A stretch of DNA of 9,382 nt, from contig JAGHBR010000273.1 in NCBI GenBank assembly GCA_021160885.1, forward strand, positions 1 to 9,382, given 5' to 3'. This document shows, one piece after another, positions 7,386 through 9,382 of this stretch. The stretch is from Caldisericaceae bacterium. Lineage in GTDB: Bacteria; Calditrichota; Calditrichia; Calditrichales; Calditrichaceae. Each line of letters begins with the position of its first letter. Position 1 is the stretch's first letter. A program made the position numbers and the translations under genes. The notes beneath the pieces are model-generated. The model was not told the origin of the DNA, did not search any database, and saw only the letters and a program-made list of their open reading frames with translations.

Positions 7386-8465
7386 ATGACTGATGAACAA
7401 CAACCATTAATTTTAGCCATTAATCCCGGCTCTACCAGTACCAAAATTTCGCTTTATCAGGGCGAAAAAGAGATTTTTACGGAAAACATTGCACATAAAA
7501 TTGAAGAGCTGGCTCGTTTTAATCGGGCTTCAGACCAGGATTTGTACCGAATGGAATTAATCATTCGCTTTTTGAGAGACAAGAAAGTTAATTTAAATGA
7601 AATTGTCGCTGTGGTTGGTCGTGGTGGACTGGTACGTCCCATTGAAGGTGGTACTTACATAGTGACGGAACAAATGGTAGCAGATCTGAAAAAAGGCATC
7701 ATGGGAGATCATCCTTCCAACTGTGGTGGCCTGATTGCCTATGCTATCAGCAAGGCGCTTGGATGTCAGGCTTTTATTGTAGATCCGGTGGTGGTGGATG
7801 AATTACATGATCTGGCACGCATTTCCGGTATGCCGCTTATTCCACGTAAAAGTATTTTTCATGCTTTAAATCAAAAGGCGGTTGCCAGAGAAACGGCGAA
7901 AAAATTGGGTAAAAAATATCAAGAGTGTAATGTAATCGTTGCTCACATGGGCGGTGGGGTAACGGTTGGCGCTCACTACAAAGGCAAAGTAATTGATGTA
8001 AACAATGGCCTGGACGGAGACGGCCCTTTTAGTCCAGAACGCAGCGGGGGAGTACCGGTTGGAGATCTGGTTAAAGTTGCCTTCTCTGGCACTTACACCT
8101 ATCAGGATATGAAAAAACTCATCAAAGGCCATGGCGGTATGGTAGCTTATCTGGGCACTCATGATTTGCGCATTGTGGAAGATCGCATCGATAAGGGGGA
8201 CAACGAAGCTAAATTGATTTTTGAAGCTATGGCTTATCAGATTGCCAAAGAAATTGGTGCACTGGCCACGGTACTGCTTGGTGAGGTCGATGCCATTGCG
8301 TTAACCGGAGGGGTAGCCAAAAGCAAGCGTTTTGTTGAGCTAATCAAAAAACGTGTTTCGTTTATTGCGCCCATCTTTGTCTTTCCTGGAGAAGAAGAAA
8401 TGAAAGCCCTTGTTCTGGGGGCCTTACGCGTTCTGCGCAACGAAGAAGAAGCCAAAATTTATTAG
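7386..8465 (+). CDS. buk: Butyrate kinase (acetokinase family)
   Basis: Transfers phosphate between butyryl-phosphate and ADP, giving butyrate and ATP, or the reverse for activation. The 359 residues match the family length. Visible motifs are the N-terminal phosphate-binding NPGSTSTK (13-20), HMGGGVTVGAH (187-197), the active-site stretch DGDGPFSPERSG (210-221) containing Arg219, and the adenosine-site LTGGVAKS (306-313). ASKHA-fold features are complete with no frameshift. GGAG at 7375-7378 lies 7 bases before the ATG. The gene follows ptb by 15 bases, so the two are almost surely one transcript. A branched-chain fatty acid kinase role cannot be excluded; no bkd dehydrogenase genes or butyryl-CoA synthesis genes are present here to decide. 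No classical terminator with a T tract follows it. Confidence 0.94.
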   Translation: MTDEQQPLILAINPGSTSTKISLYQGEKEIFTENIAHKIEELARFNRASDQDLYRMELIIRFLRDKKVNLNEIVAVVGRGGLVRPIEGGTYIVTEQMVADLKKGIMGDHPSNCGGLIAYAISKALGCQAFIVDPVVVDELHDLARISGMPLIPRKSIFHALNQKAVARETAKKLGKKYQECNVIVAHMGGGVTVGAHYKGKVIDVNNGLDGDGPFSPERSGGVPVGDLVKVAFSGTYTYQDMKKLIKGHGGMVAYLGTHDLRIVEDRIDKGDNEAKLIFEAMAYQIAKEIGALATVLLGEVDAIALTGGVAKSKRFVELIKKRVSFIAPIFVFPGEEEMKALVLGALRVLRNEEEAKIY

Positions 8466-8483
8466 TCGGATTTTTGAATTCAA

Positions 8484-8508
8484 AAGGAGTAAGGAATTAA
8501 GGAGTAAG
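8484..8508. repeat. Short direct repeat, two copies of AAGGAGTAAG
   Basis: Identical 10-mers at 8484-8493 and 8499-8508, joined by GAATT, directly after the buk stop. The unit resembles a Shine-Dalgarno followed by a stop but has no start codon behind it. It looks like a short tandem-repeat or minisatellite remnant. Confidence 0.7.
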
Positions 8509-8516
8509 AGTGTACC

Positions 8517-8533
8517 ACGACTCTCTGAGTCGT
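8517..8533. repeat. Palindromic repeat copy 1 (ACGACTC-TCT-GAGTCGT)
   Basis: A perfect 7-base inverted repeat (8517-8523 with 8527-8533) around a 3-base loop. It matches the second copy at 8614-8630 in 16 of 17 positions; the single difference is in the loop. No T tract follows, so it is not a classical terminator. It probably belongs to a REP-like or MITE-derived intergenic family. Confidence 0.75.
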
Positions 8534-8602
8534 TAGCCCTGTACCAACAGGACTTATTTGAGCTCGCTGGCGCTCACAACCTATTTGGAGAGCGGGGGTA
8601 CC

Positions 8603-8632
8603 GAGGTCGTAACACGACTCTCCGAGTCGTTA
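8603..8632. repeat. Palindromic repeat copy 2 with an extra half-site
   Basis: ACGACTC (8614-8620) pairs with GAGTCGT (8624-8630) around TCC. Just upstream, GAGGTCGT (8603-8610) is the same arm with one inserted G and could pair with 8614-8620 instead, so two mutually exclusive hairpins are possible. The copy is flanked by TAA and TTA (8610-8612, 8630-8632), extending the symmetry with one bulged C. Confidence 0.75.
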
Positions 8633-8766
8633 CGCTGTTCACTGTCTGTCAAGTTTCAAGTTCTGAAATTGGTTTACACAAAAAAATAAAAATAAACGAG
8701 TTGCTTAAAAAAAGAAAAAATGTCCCTTTAATTCTTCAACCTCATCAAAACAAATTTAAAAAAAAT

Positions 8767-8770
8767 GAGG
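8767..8770 (+). promoter_or_regulatory. Shine-Dalgarno that fixes the start of the 50-residue membrane protein
   Basis: GAGG with a 5-base spacer before the ATG at 8776. It picks this ATG over the upstream in-frame ATG at 8410, which lies inside buk. Confidence 0.65.
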
Positions 8771-8775
8771 TAACT

Positions 8776-8928
8776 ATGAATCACGTGTTATTTGCACTGG
8801 GCGGCGGAATTGTCGGTTATTTTATCGGTCGGTACATGTCAAAATTGGGCTTTGGCTGCCCCTTAATTTGTGATCCGAGAATAAGTACTATTTATTTTGC
8901 GTTTATAGGTTTGTTTCTAAGTTTCTAA
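8776..8928 (+). CDS. Small membrane protein with CxxxC motif, DUF6132-like
   Basis: A 50-residue hydrophobic protein. Residues about 4-22 form a glycine-rich membrane helix (ALGGGIVGYFIGRYM), and residues about 37-50 a second one ending at the C-terminus. Between them lies GFGCPLICDPRIST, with Cys28 and Cys32 next to the membrane. The pattern of a Gly-rich helix, then GC..xCP/CxxNP-like loop, then S-x-(I/L)-Y and a second Gly-containing helix resembles small bacterial DUF6132 proteins as I recall them, though this one is shorter at the C-terminus. No function is established for that family. The start is set by GAGG at 8767-8770. An osmC-family gene follows by 18 bases, so the two may be co-transcribed; a thiol or redox-linked role is a guess from the cysteines and the neighbour. 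Confidence 0.75.
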   Translation: MNHVLFALGGGIVGYFIGRYMSKLGFGCPLICDPRISTIYFAFIGLFLSF

Positions 8929-8946
8929 ATAACAGAAAGGATTAAT

Positions 8947-9375
8947 ATGGCTACACAGGTTAAAGGTAAGGTCGTTCATATCAAAGGTGTTACGTTTAAT
9001 GGTATTACAGATTCGAATCATTGGGTACCCATGGATGGCCCACCAAAATTCGGCGGTGAAAATGGAGCCATTCGCCCTAAAGAACTTTTGTTGCTATCAT
9101 TAGCCGGTTGTACCGGGAGTGATGTGGCTTCGATTTTAATTAAAATGCGTCAAAAGTTTCACCGTTTTGAGGTACACGTGGATGCTGAAATGGCTGATGA
9201 ACATCCAAAAGTTTACACTAAAATACATCTGACTTACAAAATCTGGGGCGAGGTGAATGAACAAAATCTCGTCAAAGCGATCAATCTTTCTCAGGATGTC
9301 TATTGTGCAGTAACTGCTATGTTGCAAAAGGCTGTGGAAATCACCCATTCTTATGAAATAAATCCTGAAGAATAA
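8947..9375 (+). CDS. OsmC/Ohr-superfamily protein (YhfA-like)
   Basis: A 142-residue cytoplasmic protein of the OsmC fold, whose characterised members reduce organic hydroperoxides with a pair of cysteines. Visible are the N-terminal strand region, GAIRPKELLLLSLAGCTGSDVA-type helix with the first Cys at 55 (R43 and E46 nearby), and the second Cys at 120 in the SQDVYCAVTAML segment. Both conserved cysteines are kept. In many relatives the second Cys is followed by Pro; here it is followed by Ala. The length and the pattern GENGA..PxELLLxSLAGC fit the general OsmC (YhfA-like) group better than Ohr, so peroxidase activity is likely but unproven. AGAAAGGA at 8934-8941 serves the ATG. The start lies 18 bases after the small membrane protein gene. 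Confidence 0.9.
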   Translation: MATQVKGKVVHIKGVTFNGITDSNHWVPMDGPPKFGGENGAIRPKELLLLSLAGCTGSDVASILIKMRQKFHRFEVHVDAEMADEHPKVYTKIHLTYKIWGEVNEQNLVKAINLSQDVYCAVTAMLQKAVEITHSYEINPEE

Positions 9376-9382
9376 AATATGA

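Larger units (their letters stand above)
8466..8775 (+). other. 310-base non-coding stretch with short repeats between buk and a small membrane-protein gene
   Basis: No convincing gene is seen. An open frame crosses it, but that frame starts inside buk and its translation through the repeats is low-complexity and unlike any family. The first part (about 8484-8632) holds a tandem 10-mer and two near-identical palindromes. The second part (about 8675-8765) is very A-rich. Weak promoter-like words (TTTACA at 8673-8678, TTGCTT at 8701-8706) occur there, but no well-spaced -35/-10 pair stands out. A promoter for the two downstream genes probably lies in this part. Confidence 0.7.

Noticed and set aside
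8614..8632. Palindrome as the terminator of buk
   Set aside because: The hairpin is clear but is followed by CGCTGTTCAC with no T tract, and an almost identical copy lies 97 bases upstream, which fits a repeat family better.
8484..8632. CRISPR array
   Set aside because: Only two palindrome copies with one 80-base interval and no regular repeat-spacer pattern or cas gene.
8410..8775. Long open frame in front of the 50-residue membrane protein
   Set aside because: It begins inside buk in another frame and runs through the palindromic repeats and an A-rich tract; the translation resembles no family, and GAGG before 8776 supports the short start.
9379..9382. Start of a further gene (ATGA at the window end)
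   Set aside because: Only one codon is visible and no clear ribosome binding site precedes it, so it cannot be supported.

Overview
The window is a densely packed bacterial stretch with every recognisable gene on the + strand. Base composition is AT-leaning by eye. Genes are separated by about 15-20 bases or overlap slightly, most have purine-rich ribosome binding sites, and no RNA gene, transposase or CRISPR array is visible. The gene set (NtrC-type two-component pair, MaeB-type malic enzyme, Ptb-Buk, OsmC) suggests a heterotrophic bacterium with fermentative or acyl-phosphate metabolism. A lineage such as Calditrichota or a neighbour in the Bacteroidota/FCB assemblage would fit the style of the proteins and of the intergenic repeats, but that is an impression and not a demonstration.

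Layout. (1) 24-3102: a membrane sensor histidine kinase and a sigma-54-dependent NtrC-family response regulator, overlapping by 11 bases. (2) 3124-5370: a full-length MaeB-type malic enzyme with a C-terminal phosphotransacetylase-like domain, 21 bases after the regulator and probably on the same transcript. A strong intrinsic terminator at about 5378-5414 closes this unit. (3) 5448-8465: a second unit holding a cytoplasmic GAF-GGDEF-like protein whose GGDEF domain is degenerate (GADEF, lost substrate-binding residues), then phosphate butyryltransferase (ptb) and butyrate kinase (buk), each separated by 15 bases. (4) 8466-8775: a 310-base non-coding stretch with a tandem 10-mer and two nearly identical short palindromes that look like a dispersed intergenic repeat. 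(5) 8776-9375: a 50-residue membrane protein with a CxxxC motif (DUF6132-like) and an OsmC-family protein.

How they may work together. Malic enzyme produces pyruvate and reduced nicotinamide cofactor from malate. Ptb and Buk convert butyryl-CoA (or a branched-chain acyl-CoA) to the free acid with ATP formation, or run the reverse activation. The two units therefore sit around pyruvate/acyl-CoA energy metabolism, with a two-component system in front of one and a possibly non-catalytic GGDEF-fold sensor in front of the other. The regulatory links are inferred from position only; no sigma-54 promoter was recognised in the window. The last two genes look like a separate thiol/redox-related pair.

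No wholly new system is evident. The points most worth a second look are the degenerate GGDEF protein fixed in front of ptb-buk, the palindromic intergenic repeat, and the small CxxxC membrane protein beside osmC.
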